Below, one piece after another: positions 26,422-34,450 of a DNA stretch of 64,000 nt; position 1 is the first letter of the stretch, and each line of letters starts with the position of its first letter. The stretch comes from Rickettsiales bacterium (GTDB lineage: Bacteria; Bacteroidota; Bacteroidia; Cytophagales; Cyclobacteriaceae). The DNA is taken from positions 60,707 through 124,706 of the forward strand of contig PBTY01000022.1 in NCBI GenBank assembly GCA_002729235.1, in the 5' to 3' direction. The translations under genes were made by a program, and so were the position numbers. The notes under the pieces are model-generated. The model was not told the DNA's origin. It ran no database searches and saw nothing but the letters and a program-made list of their open reading frames with translations.

Positions 26422-27028
26422 ACAGGTCGTTTGCTAGATAGAACTCATTATTTCCTTCAAGAATATATATTTTTCTTGAAATTGGATAAACCGGGTAAAT
26501 ATTTCTAGGTATTTCCAATTCATCGATTAGCTTTAACCCGAGTTTTTCAAATAGTTTTTTCCATTCTTCGTCAGTCCGAAATCCGTTTTCTGATTTTGAC
26601 CATGGAGAAGTTCCTAGATGAATTTTTCCCATTATTTTATCCAATTTGTTATGGATAATATCTTCTCCAATAATTATTCTTCCCTGAGTGACTCTTATGC
26701 AGTCACGAAGGAGTTTTTCTTGATCATCGGTATGATGTAACACGAAAAACAAGATCAATGTGTCAATTGATTTTGAAGCATTGGGTAGTTCAACGCCGTT
26801 GAATAGTTTAAATGGCACATTAGTCTCCATTTTATTGACTATGTCTGTACATTGAACCTTATGCCCTTCATCCTGAAGAAATTTTCCAAACCTGCCAGTT
26901 CCAGAACCCACATCTAGACAGTTGTTGCCGTAATGTTCCTGTAATAAATCATATTTGTAAGTAAGAAAGAAATCCTTTTTTCTATTCTGAATTTTTTGGA
27001 ATAGAACTTTTATCAGGTTGTATAGCAT
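26393..27028 (-). CDS. Class I SAM-dependent methyltransferase
   Basis: 211 aa. CLDVGSGTGRFGKFL (about 38-52) is the SAM-binding motif I, LILFFVLHHTDD is motif III/IV of the UbiE/Methyltransf_11 type, and GRIIIGEDIIHN follows. The N-terminus is basic and may bind membrane or lipid. Its 3' end overlaps the PimB-like gene by 29 bp, so the two are one transcript. A glycan or lipid acceptor would fit the context, but nothing in the sequence identifies it. Confidence 0.78.
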   Translation of the reverse strand: MLYNLIKVLFQKIQNRKKDFFLTYKYDLLQEHYGNNCLDVGSGTGRFGKFLQDEGHKVQCTDIVNKMETNVPFKLFNGVELPNASKSIDTLILFFVLHHTDDQEKLLRDCIRVTQGRIIIGEDIIHNKLDKIMGKIHLGTSPWSKSENGFRTDEEWKKLFEKLGLKLIDELEIPRNIYPVYPISRKIYILEGNNEFYLANDLYENRSSLSL

Positions 27029-27142
27029 GCGTGTTTAGGCTCTCTATGAAGAGAGAATCATTTATTTGAAATTAGAACAATTTTAAAGTCAAGGAATCAG
27101 GTCATTATTTCGGTTGCTCGATATTTATTTTCTTGCATTGTT

Positions 27143-27150
27143 TAATTTTG
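27143..27150 (+). promoter_or_regulatory. -7 element (TAATTTTG) of the hydroxylase-PLD operon
   Basis: TAATTTTG is a full TAnnTTTG match. It lies inside a longer frame that could start at a TTG (27114) but 17 bp upstream of the ATG at 27168, so it supports the ATG as the true start. Confidence 0.42.
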
Positions 27151-27167
27151 TAATCAAACTTTTGAGA

Positions 27168-27911
27168 ATGGCAAATCGTGGAATCGTTTACAAAACAAAT
27201 AATTTTTATCGATGGTTGGAAAAGGTTAACCTGATAAAAAAGACGCCCAATATTATCAAGGATTATCAAAAGGATTACCCTCATCTGCGAATACTCGAGG
27301 AAAATTACGAGGTTATTCGAAAAGAGTGTGAACAGCTATTGAGTAAAAAAGATCAGATCACTGATGTGAAAAATCTCATGGGTAACCAGACCGCTGGTGG
27401 AATCCACGTAGTGAAGTGGAAGTCATTCATGTTTAAGTCTGGCGTGATGGTGAAAGAAAATTGCAAACATTGCCCGGAAACCGCAGCCCTGATTGCTAAA
27501 ATCCCTAAGGTACGTACTGCCTTCTTCAGTATACTTGACCCCAATCAATACATAACACCTCATGAAGGATATTATGATGGATATATGAGGTATCACCTGG
27601 GTGTCATCATTCCTGACAATAATGCCAACAATGAATGTTGGATACGTGTAACAAATGGTGTGTCTGATAAAAAGAAAATGGCTGAACTTGGAGATACCTA
27701 TTACTGGAAAAATGGAGAAGGAGTGATATTCAATGATAACTATACACACGATGCTTCTAATTCTTCTGACGAGATCCGTGTGATTCTTTGGTTAGATATT
27801 GAACGAAAGCTTCCTTTATTGTTTTCCTGGTTGAACACGATCATGCTCAATGTGGCCTATTCTACGAAAGGGGTGAAGCAAGTAGCAAAAAATGCGGTAG
27901 TTAAATTCTAG
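27168..27911 (+). CDS. LpxO/OlsC-like aspartyl/asparaginyl beta-hydroxylase-family dioxygenase
   Basis: 247 aa from the ATG at 27168. An upstream TTG would add a hydrophobic 18-residue helix like the anchor of some LpxO proteins, so the start is not certain. It is an iron/2-oxoglutarate oxygenase: the RYHLGVIIP strand, W-x-R-V pair, GEGVIFNDNYTHDASNSS (metal His and following residues) and DEIRVILWLDIERKLP are family signatures, with an earlier ITPHEGYYDG giving the first His. Relatives hydroxylate the acyl chains of lipid A (LpxO) or ornithine lipids (OlsC/OlsD). In this locus, 2-hydroxylation of a ceramide acyl chain is a good guess. The PLD-family gene begins at the next base. Confidence 0.8.
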   Translation: MANRGIVYKTNNFYRWLEKVNLIKKTPNIIKDYQKDYPHLRILEENYEVIRKECEQLLSKKDQITDVKNLMGNQTAGGIHVVKWKSFMFKSGVMVKENCKHCPETAALIAKIPKVRTAFFSILDPNQYITPHEGYYDGYMRYHLGVIIPDNNANNECWIRVTNGVSDKKKMAELGDTYYWKNGEGVIFNDNYTHDASNSSDEIRVILWLDIERKLPLLFSWLNTIMLNVAYSTKGVKQVAKNAVVKF

Positions 27912-29030
27912 ATGGAGGATTCTGGAGGTTTGAAGTCATCTCAGATTTTAGTGGGTGCTGAGACATTTATGGAGTCTCTAAGCCTTCGAGCCAATGAAGC
28001 CAGGGAATCTTTGTACATCCAGGCAATGACTTTTGAGGGGGATGTCGCTGGAGAGTTGTTGATAGATTTGATGATTAATAGCCCTGCCAAGGATAAACGA
28101 TTGATTGTGGATTCATTCTCCAAAGTAGTGGTGAGCGATCACTTTGTTTTTGGTACTAGGTATGTTAAAGACAGTGAATTTCGTGCAGAAGTCAAAAATA
28201 CCCAAAAACTTATCAAAAAAGCTCGTGCAAATGGTGTTCAAGTAAAATTCGTGAACCCGACGTGGCCATTGATGATGCGCTATCCACTGCGAAATCATAA
28301 GAAAATGATGATCGTGGATGGAGAGACTTCTTTCATAGGCGGGATCAATTTTAGCGATCACAACTTTGGGTGGCAAGATATGATGGTGGAAATCAGAGAT
28401 GTATCGTTGGCAAAAACTCTTGTGGATGACTTTTTAAACACCTGGAATAGGCACAATCACTCCAAAAAGGTCAAATGTGAGTCAGGTGATCTTTATCTGA
28501 TGAATGGACGTAAGAGTCAGACTTTATATAAGGAGCTGTTTAGTTTGATTCAGGAAGCTGAAAGTTCCGTGACTGTAATATCTCCATATGTTTCGGAACC
28601 TTTGCTGAATATTTTGTCTCAGACCTCTCAGCGAGGTGTGGATGTGAAGATCATTTCGCCACGTGAAAATAACAAGGGACTTTTTTATAATTTCCTCATA
28701 TCTAAATGTACTCAAGCTTCATTTATCCTGAAGCATCATCCAGGGATGTTTCATTTGAAGGCTATCTTGATTGATGATAAAAAAATGGTATTTGGAAGCA
28801 GTAATTTTGATCTAATCAGTTATTACTTCGAGCAGGAAGTTGTCTTGGTTTCGGAAGAATCGGAATTGGTAGACGCTTTCAAAAGTCAGGTTTTGGTGCC
28901 GATGGAAGATGAATCTGTTGAGTATACACCTTCAGAAACCTCCAAGTCCATCAAGTCAGAAATGATTATGGCGTTTCTGCATTTGTTTTGTAGGGTAGCA
29001 TCGAGTACTATCCTGTCACCACGATCATGA
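27912..29030 (+). CDS. Phospholipase D-family (cardiolipin-synthase-like) protein
   Basis: 372 aa with two HKD motifs: His129-x-Lys131-x4-Asp136 (NHKKMMIVDG) followed by FIGGINFSDHNFGW, and His281-x-Lys283-x4-Asp288 (FHLKAILIDD) followed by GSSNFD. This is the two-repeat PLD fold used by cardiolipin synthases and related phosphatidyltransferases. It has no clear N-terminal transmembrane helices, unlike ClsA, so it resembles ClsB-type soluble enzymes. It directly abuts the hydroxylase gene and converges on the CDP-alcohol phosphotransferase with a 6-bp overlap. It could make cardiolipin or exchange a headgroup on the lipid made here. Confidence 0.82.
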   Translation: MEDSGGLKSSQILVGAETFMESLSLRANEARESLYIQAMTFEGDVAGELLIDLMINSPAKDKRLIVDSFSKVVVSDHFVFGTRYVKDSEFRAEVKNTQKLIKKARANGVQVKFVNPTWPLMMRYPLRNHKKMMIVDGETSFIGGINFSDHNFGWQDMMVEIRDVSLAKTLVDDFLNTWNRHNHSKKVKCESGDLYLMNGRKSQTLYKELFSLIQEAESSVTVISPYVSEPLLNILSQTSQRGVDVKIISPRENNKGLFYNFLISKCTQASFILKHHPGMFHLKAILIDDKKMVFGSSNFDLISYYFEQEVVLVSEESELVDAFKSQVLVPMEDESVEYTPSETSKSIKSEMIMAFLHLFCRVASSTILSPRS

Positions 29031-29966
29031 AGTTAACTGTAAGTTGAATTTTTGAAGTAATTTTTTATCTCTGAGTGATTGATGGTAAGAGATTGGTAGG
29101 ATAAATACAGTCCATGCAATGCTGGCCCAAAAGAACAGGTCCAATCGTCCAAAGAGTGCGCATACCATGATTGCCGTTCGGTGTGTGTTAGTCCCACTAA
29201 ACAATGCCCACCAGCTCAGCATCACCTTGTTGTAACTACGGTAATTTTTTAAAAATTCATCTTTTGCTTCATTATCACTGACTAATGATCGCATTTGTCG
29301 GCGCTGTTGGATGCTCCTGGTTACAAAACGGAGCTGTTTACTGGTATAGTCTAGAATAATGTAATAAATCACTTTGTGATACCACCTAGGACCCTGGAGT
29401 TCCACATTTTTGGCTTCATAAGGAATGCTGCTCTCAACCTTTCCTTCCATTAATTCCTGGTATTCACATTTGTAAAATTCGTAAACAGATGATTTCACAC
29501 TGTGCAAGAAGCCAGCAATCATTGCAAGTGCACCAATGTAGAAGAATCCGTAACTATCCAGAAAAGACAGAAAACCAGCGAAGTAGCAAGCCATAAACAC
29601 CATGTTGTCGATGGTACCATCTACCATTCTGCCAAATTCAGTAGATGAGCCAGTCATTCTGGCCAATTGGCCGTCTGCACTATCCAATACGCCTGCCAGA
29701 CTAATTAGGAAGCAACCTATTGCCACAATCCATATTTCTGACTGCCAGTATAGCAGTATTCCTCCTGGTATTCCTGCAGACAGGCTCAAAAAACTAATAT
29801 GGGTGGGATTAAGGTGCATTGCTTTGCCCCATTTGGCAAAAAACAACCCAAAGAATCTACTGAAGTATAGATCAAACGTTTCTTCAACATCCATTTCTTT
29901 GATGGATGACAAAACCTCTTGATAATGTTTGACTAGAAAATTGCTTTTAGGGGAATTCATAGTCAT
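29025..29966 (-). CDS. CDP-alcohol phosphotransferase; candidate phosphoinositol transferase
   Basis: 313-aa membrane enzyme with about six helices. The complete family motif D-x2-DG-x2-AR-x8-G-x3-D-x3-D is present at Asp95, Asp98-Gly99, Ala102-Arg103, Gly112, Asp116 and Asp120. Such enzymes move a phosphoalcohol from a CDP-alcohol onto another alcohol with release of CMP. It is longer than PgsA or PssA (about 180-240 aa), with a polar insertion at about 170-270. It is last in an operon with two desaturases (shares one base with the preceding stop). MIPS and an IPCT-like cytidylyltransferase at 36.9-40 kb suggest CDP-inositol as donor and ceramide or diacylglycerol as acceptor. PI-phosphate synthase from CDP-diacylglycerol is the main alternative. 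Confidence 0.8.
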   Translation of the reverse strand: MTMNSPKSNFLVKHYQEVLSSIKEMDVEETFDLYFSRFFGLFFAKWGKAMHLNPTHISFLSLSAGIPGGILLYWQSEIWIVAIGCFLISLAGVLDSADGQLARMTGSSTEFGRMVDGTIDNMVFMACYFAGFLSFLDSYGFFYIGALAMIAGFLHSVKSSVYEFYKCEYQELMEGKVESSIPYEAKNVELQGPRWYHKVIYYIILDYTSKQLRFVTRSIQQRRQMRSLVSDNEAKDEFLKNYRSYNKVMLSWWALFSGTNTHRTAIMVCALFGRLDLFFWASIAWTVFILPISYHQSLRDKKLLQKFNLQLTS

Positions 29967-30922
29967 TAAACCTCAGCTCCGAGATGCTGTTTGTTTTTGC
30001 TGTACTCTTTATGGTTAATCCACTCCAGGCTATCTGCCGTTGGATTCGGGTCTAGTTGGACCGGATTTCCTAGATAGTCCAAACGTTTGCCTGGCCATCC
30101 ACAAGCTTCCCAGAGGTAGCGAAAGAGTGAATTCCTATTGAGATTTGGGTGCAAATATGGTTTGAATTCTTTCTCATAAACTTCTGGTAGTTCACTCCAA
30201 TGTAGCGTGGCGTTGTTGTGATGAAGTCCGTGATAACCATTATTGAATACAAGGAAATTAAGAATTTTATTGGTGAAATTACGAGAGTGGTTATACTCAT
30301 GGTATACATCACATCCGTCATGTTGCCAGTAATTGGTGCCTACAATGCCCCATTGTGCCCATAAGTGTGGCAGCCAGATAGTAAGTAAAGTTACTGGCCA
30401 GTTGAAGATTAATAAAGGAAGTTTAATGAGGCCAACTCCTATTAACTCCAGGAAATACTGGATGACCCAACTTCTGTGTTTCTCCTTCCACATTTTTTTA
30501 ATCCAGAGCCATTCTGACTTCATTATACTATCTGAAGTAATGAAGAAAAAGAGTGCCTGATTAAGGAAATTCCAACGAAACCTTAGTTTGTCAGTTCTGG
30601 CAATGTCCTGATCTTTACCTGTATGCTGATGATGACTTAGATTGTGGCCAATGACGAAAGGGCTTACAGGATAACCATAAGTCATAGATAGTATGACTTG
30701 AAAGATCTTGTTGGCTCTTTTGCTTCTGAAAATGGGCACATGAACCGTATTGTGCACAATTACAGCACACATAAATGATAGCGTGCAGAGATAGGCTACA
30801 GCAGGTATTTGGAGCCAGATCCTCATGACTGGAAAATAATACCAAATGAATGCTGTGCTCACGAAGTACAGCAAAACCACAAAAAGTGTTTTACGATCGG
30901 CTTTATACTTTAACGTCAACAT
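29966..30922 (-). CDS. Membrane fatty-acid desaturase/hydroxylase-family protein
   Basis: 318 aa, multi-pass, with the three histidine boxes of the membrane di-iron family: His57-x3-His61 (HNTVH), His93-x3-His97-His98 (HNLSHH) and His231-x2-His234-His235 (HGLHH), plus an extra His201. It is arranged like the upstream paralogue, 2 bp after its stop, and is followed by the CDP-alcohol phosphotransferase. Substrate (acyl-CoA, phospholipid or sphingolipid) and position of oxidation cannot be told from sequence. The operon suggests a complex-lipid substrate. Confidence 0.82.
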   Translation of the reverse strand: MLTLKYKADRKTLFVVLLYFVSTAFIWYYFPVMRIWLQIPAVAYLCTLSFMCAVIVHNTVHVPIFRSKRANKIFQVILSMTYGYPVSPFVIGHNLSHHQHTGKDQDIARTDKLRFRWNFLNQALFFFITSDSIMKSEWLWIKKMWKEKHRSWVIQYFLELIGVGLIKLPLLIFNWPVTLLTIWLPHLWAQWGIVGTNYWQHDGCDVYHEYNHSRNFTNKILNFLVFNNGYHGLHHNNATLHWSELPEVYEKEFKPYLHPNLNRNSLFRYLWEACGWPGKRLDYLGNPVQLDPNPTADSLEWINHKEYSKNKQHLGAEV

Positions 30923-30924
30923 GG

Positions 30925-31800
30925 TTATGATACTTTTTCACGCACTACTCGCATTGACTTGGTAGACCACTTAGAATAAAATGGAGACAAGACATATTGT
31001 CTTATTAAATACCAGATAAGACTTTTTTCATTCAAAGCAGGATCTATTTTATCTCGTATTTCGGCATGAAACTCCGGTAGTTTGCTCCAGTGTAGGTAGG
31101 GTTTGATATGATGAGCTGTATGCAGACCATTGTTGAATAGAAACACGTTCAAAAAACCTTCAATATTTCTGGAATGGTTGAACTCAGATTCTTCATCCGC
31201 ATGAATGTGTTGTATATAATTGAAAACCAACACACTATTTAGGGAGATTTGATGAGGTAATATGACATACCACAATGCTGCCTGCCAGTCAATAATAAAT
31301 GCCGTGACCAGCACCGCCAGAATACTTAGAACCTGAAGTAGATGTTGCATGTATTTTTTGCTATCCTTTTTCCTCAACTCTTTCATGTATGCCCAAATAG
31401 CTTTTTGTTGAATACCTCCACTATACATTGGATAGTAGATAATTGTCCAGAGATTGTTTTTCTCTGAAAAGGCATAGGTTTTGGTATAGTCGGGTTCTTT
31501 GTTGGTATAGGTATGGTGATTTTGTATGTGCGTAGGAATCCAGCCAAACACAGGATACCCATAAAGCATAGTAAGCCAGCAATCCATGAATACATTCATG
31601 CCTTTGTTCTTCCAAGTAGGAACATGGCGGTGATTGTGAACAATGACTCCTACAGTAATTGCCATGATCAATTCAGCCGCATAGAGCACACCTCTCCATG
31701 GATTCTCTAATTGATCGTGAAACAGAAACAAGCTTATCATCAGAGCAGTGGTGACAACTAGATATATAAGCGTTTTAATGTCAGATTTATATCGAAGCAT
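30925..31800 (-). CDS. Membrane fatty-acid desaturase/hydroxylase-family protein
   Basis: 291 aa, with His55-x3-His59 (HNHRH), His91-x3-His95-His96 (HIQNHH) and His227-x2-His230-His231 (HTAHH). The spacing of boxes and the NNGLHTAHH/LHWSKLPEFH end parallel NNGYHGLHH/LHWSELPEVY in the next gene, so the two look like an old tandem duplication. It is the first gene of a three-gene minus-strand operon and divergent from the DEGS-like desaturase. A C4 or acyl-chain hydroxylase is as likely as a desaturase, since this fold serves both. Confidence 0.82.
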   Translation of the reverse strand: MLRYKSDIKTLIYLVVTTALMISLFLFHDQLENPWRGVLYAAELIMAITVGVIVHNHRHVPTWKNKGMNVFMDCWLTMLYGYPVFGWIPTHIQNHHTYTNKEPDYTKTYAFSEKNNLWTIIYYPMYSGGIQQKAIWAYMKELRKKDSKKYMQHLLQVLSILAVLVTAFIIDWQAALWYVILPHQISLNSVLVFNYIQHIHADEESEFNHSRNIEGFLNVFLFNNGLHTAHHIKPYLHWSKLPEFHAEIRDKIDPALNEKSLIWYLIRQYVLSPFYSKWSTKSMRVVREKVS

Positions 31801-31818
31801 ACTTCTTTATAGTTGTTA

Positions 31819-31826
31819 CAAAGTTA
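31819..31826 (-). promoter_or_regulatory. -7 element (TAACTTTG) of the desaturase-desaturase-phosphotransferase operon
   Basis: The minus strand reads TAACTTTG, a full TAnnTTTG match, 18 bp before the ATG at 31800. It faces away from the DEGS-like gene's promoter 65 bp to the right. Confidence 0.42.
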
Positions 31827-31891
31827 ATCAATCTGCAAGATGTGTTGAGAGTATTTTAACATGGAGCTGATTTTATTGCGCTGAACAGTAA

Positions 31892-31899
31892 TATGTTTG
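31892..31899 (+). promoter_or_regulatory. -7 element (TATGTTTG) of the DEGS-like desaturase gene
   Basis: TATGTTTG fully matches TAnnTTTG and lies about 70 bp before the preferred ATG at 31970 (52 bp before the alternative at 31952). The -33 region has a TTG at 31876-31878 but with shorter than usual spacing. Confidence 0.4.
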
Positions 31900-31969
31900 A
31901 CATATCTTATGAATCTTATTGGCATTAAGAGCTACTCCGATTAATGCACTTATGATTAAATTTGCCAAT

Positions 31970-32908
31970 ATGGAGCGAACTACCGAATTCATTTGGAAGG
32001 AAGATAAAGAGCCGCATTTTCATCGGCGAAAACAAATTTTGAAGGAGGTTCCTGAAGTGAAAGATCTCTTTGGAATAGATCCATGGCTAAAGTATAAAGT
32101 GCTATTTGTTTCTTTCCTGCATTTGGGTGTTTCCTTTTTTGTCCCGGAGAATATTTGGGGGTTTATTGCGGTTACTCTTCTTGTGGGTACCACGCTTGTT
32201 CATATATTGGTCTTGGCGGTACATGAGCTATCACATGATTTGGCCTTTGATTCTGAAGCGAAGAATAATTGGTTGGCTATAATTGTGAATCTGCCTTTGC
32301 TCTTTCCTTTTGCTATGGCATTTAAGACCTATCATCTGGAACACCACTGGAAACAAGGTGAAGACAAGATAGATACAGATTTGCCAAGTAAGTGGGAGGT
32401 GAAGGCCTTTAGAGGATTTATAGGAAAGTTGTTTTGGATGATATTTCAAACCTCTTTTTATGCCATCCGACCATTGTTTATTTATCCTAGAAAGCCAAAC
32501 AAATGGGAAATTATCAATCTGATTACTCAGCTGAGCTTTGTGGGTATTTACTTTTATTTCTTTGGTTGGTTAGGATTGCTGTATATGTTTTTTTCTATAG
32601 GACTGGCAACGGGATTGCATCCGCTCGGCGGACATTTTGTATCAGAACACTATGTAACCAAAGAAGGCCAGGAGACCTATTCGTATTATGGCCCGCTCAA
32701 CAAAATAGTTTTCAATGTAGGCTATCACAATGAGCATCATGATTTTCCAAATGTACCGGGTTCCAGGTTGCCTAAATTGAAAAAAGTAGCAGGTCAGTAC
32801 TATGATGACCTGCATTATTATAATTCGTGGACAGGAGTGATTTTAAATTTCCTTACCAATAAAAAGGTTGGGTTGAATGCCCGTGTGAAAAGGAAAAAAG
32901 CTGCATGA
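31970..32908 (+). CDS. Sphingolipid delta-4 desaturase (dihydroceramide desaturase, DEGS-like)
   Basis: 312-aa membrane di-iron enzyme predicted to insert the 4,5-trans double bond into dihydroceramide. It resembles eukaryotic DEGS over nearly its whole length. The N-terminal Lipid_DES region reads FIWKEDKEPHFHRRKQIL. The histidine boxes are His85-x3-His89 (HELSH), His122-x2-His125-His126 (YHLEHH) and His253-x2-His256-His257 (YHNEHH). The GHFVSEHY, ETYSYYGPLN and FNVGYHNEHHDFPNVPG blocks are near-verbatim DEGS hallmarks. The ATG at 31970 best matches the DEGS N-terminus. An ATG at 31952 and a TTG at 31919 are alternatives. It lies between the desaturase operon and the ACP/KAS operon, with SPT 5 kb away. 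Confidence 0.9.
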   Translation: MERTTEFIWKEDKEPHFHRRKQILKEVPEVKDLFGIDPWLKYKVLFVSFLHLGVSFFVPENIWGFIAVTLLVGTTLVHILVLAVHELSHDLAFDSEAKNNWLAIIVNLPLLFPFAMAFKTYHLEHHWKQGEDKIDTDLPSKWEVKAFRGFIGKLFWMIFQTSFYAIRPLFIYPRKPNKWEIINLITQLSFVGIYFYFFGWLGLLYMFFSIGLATGLHPLGGHFVSEHYVTKEGQETYSYYGPLNKIVFNVGYHNEHHDFPNVPGSRLPKLKKVAGQYYDDLHYYNSWTGVILNFLTNKKVGLNARVKRKKAA

Positions 32909-32920
32909 GTTAAGCAGCTT
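32893..32920 (-). terminator. Intrinsic terminator of the GNAT-SDR-FabZ-KAS-ACP operon, embedded in the convergent gene ends
   Basis: On the minus strand AAGCTGC (32920-32914), a 9-nt loop and GCAGCTT (32904-32898) form a 7-bp stem that runs into a T tract (32899-32894). The stem lies within the last codons and stop regions of both convergent genes (stops at 32908 and 32910), so both coding sequences encode the hairpin. Confidence 0.6.
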
Positions 32921-33167
32921 CATTAATCTTTCCAACAATCACTTCCATGGCTTCTTGAACTGTGTTTATTTTTCCAATAGAGTCATCATCTATGGCTATA
33001 TCAAATTCTTCCTCAATGGCAATAACGATATCAATGAGGTAAGCAGAATTGATTTGAAGATCTTTTAAAATGTCTTTCTCAGGTGTGATATCCTCCACTT
33101 TAACTTCGTCAGGAAGGTACTTGCTAATGATAGGTGTTATTCTATTCTGTATTTCTTGAATGTCCAT
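32910..33167 (-). CDS. Acyl carrier protein, divergent and locus-dedicated
   Basis: 85 aa from the ATG at 33165-33167 (a longer frame would overlap the KAS gene). It is a four-helix acidic ACP. The attachment region is LQINSAYLIDIV with Ser41 as the predicted 4'-phosphopantetheine site, but the usual Asp-Ser is Asn-Ser. The housekeeping ACP normally reads GADSLD, so this is a specialised carrier. It is the last gene of a tight operon with KAS, FabZ-like, FabL-like and GNAT proteins. Sphingolipid clusters of other bacteria also carry a private ACP next to SPT. Confidence 0.85.
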   Translation of the reverse strand: MDIQEIQNRITPIISKYLPDEVKVEDITPEKDILKDLQINSAYLIDIVIAIEEEFDIAIDDDSIGKINTVQEAMEVIVGKINEAA

Positions 33168-33172
33168 ACAAC

Positions 33173-34450
33173 TTAGGTGAATTTTCTGAAAATTAGACAG
33201 CAATTTACATCACCGAAACCAAAATTGGATTTAATTATCGTTTGAATTTCTTGTTTTTTAGATTGGAATGGAATCTTTTCTGTTGGATAAATTTCCTTGA
33301 TCTTATCATGAACAGAATCTTCATCCAGGTTTATGTTTTTGTGAATGAAGTTTTCATTAAGCTGAATGAGACAAGCAACAGACTCAATAGATCCAGCAGC
33401 CGAAATGGCATGTCCGATCATTGACTTTACCGTATTGATCATTGGGAGTTTTTCCGATGGTAAATTCAATGCTTTCACCCAATTTTCAATTTCCAAAGGA
33501 TCGGCCATTGTGGAGGTGAGGTGACCAGAAATCAAATCAATTTCTGAGGCGTCAATATCAGCATGACTCAGAGCAGCCTGGATACACTCAACTACCGCCT
33601 CAGGGTTTGGAGCAGTCATTGATCCTCCATCTCGCTGACCTCCGCAGTTTTGTGAAACACCAATCAGCTCGGCGATAATCGTTGCTCCCCGCTCCTGAGC
33701 GGATTCCAATGTTTCTATTACCACGGCTCCAGCTCCACCTGATGGAACGAACCCCGAGGAGAATTTGCTCATTGGTTTGCTTGCTTTTTCTGGAGCATTA
33801 TTGGAGTTTGGTACGAGTATTCGCATGGTGTCGAAAGCACCCCAAATAAATCGACCAATACCTTCGGTGCTTCCACAAAGCATGATGTCTGCTTTACCTA
33901 ATTGGATTTGTTCATATCCAATCAATATAGCCTCACTGCCAGTGCTACAAGCCGAAGAGTTGCTAATCACTGGACCACCCAGACCTAGAAGTTGGTTGAG
34001 GTAAGCTCCAGTTCCACTATTCATAGACTGGGGTACCAGAGTTGTACCGACTGTCTTACCTTTTCCTATGTTTAGTTTATTGATAGGTTCTAAAATAAAT
34101 TGATCAAGTCCGGGAGCACCAGCACCAAACACCATCCCGTTTCTGGAGCTTCTTTCTTTGCTTTTGGTAAGCCCCGCGCTTTCCCAGGCCTCTAGACCAG
34201 CTAAACAACCATATCTGATGGCGTTGTTTTTGAGTACTTCTTTGAAGATATTGGGAAAATACTTGTCAAGATATTCTTCTGTAACCGGTGGAACTCCGGC
34301 TACCTGACATCTGAAATTAAGCTCGGCTGAATCCTCCTGAAAGGTAATCCCAGATTTACCTTCGTACAGTGCTTTTGAAAATTCCTTTACACCAACGCCA
34401 TTGGCAGCGACTACTCCCATACCTGTGACTACTACTCTTTTTCTCTCCAT
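33173..34450 (-). CDS. Beta-ketoacyl-ACP synthase, FabF-like
   Basis: 425-aa thiolase-fold elongating enzyme. The catalytic triad is complete: Cys168 in SSACSTGSEA, His310 in SGHLTSTMADP and His347 in SMIGHAISAAGS. The usual GTST after the first His is LTST, a small variation. The start ATG directly follows the stop of the FabZ-like gene. It would elongate an acyl chain on the neighbouring ACP, giving the locus its own chain-length control. There is no chain-length-factor partner, so an aryl-polyene-type system is unlikely. Confidence 0.88.
   Translation of the reverse strand: MERKRVVVTGMGVVAANGVGVKEFSKALYEGKSGITFQEDSAELNFRCQVAGVPPVTEEYLDKYFPNIFKEVLKNNAIRYGCLAGLEAWESAGLTKSKERSSRNGMVFGAGAPGLDQFILEPINKLNIGKGKTVGTTLVPQSMNSGTGAYLNQLLGLGGPVISNSSACSTGSEAILIGYEQIQLGKADIMLCGSTEGIGRFIWGAFDTMRILVPNSNNAPEKASKPMSKFSSGFVPSGGAGAVVIETLESAQERGATIIAELIGVSQNCGGQRDGGSMTAPNPEAVVECIQAALSHADIDASEIDLISGHLTSTMADPLEIENWVKALNLPSEKLPMINTVKSMIGHAISAAGSIESVACLIQLNENFIHKNINLDEDSVHDKIKEIYPTEKIPFQSKKQEIQTIIKSNFGFGDVNCCLIFRKFT

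Noticed and set aside
25882..26508. A 208-aa plus-strand open frame
   Set aside because: It lies antisense to the well-supported GT4 and methyltransferase genes, has no recognisable domain and looks like a codon-bias shadow.
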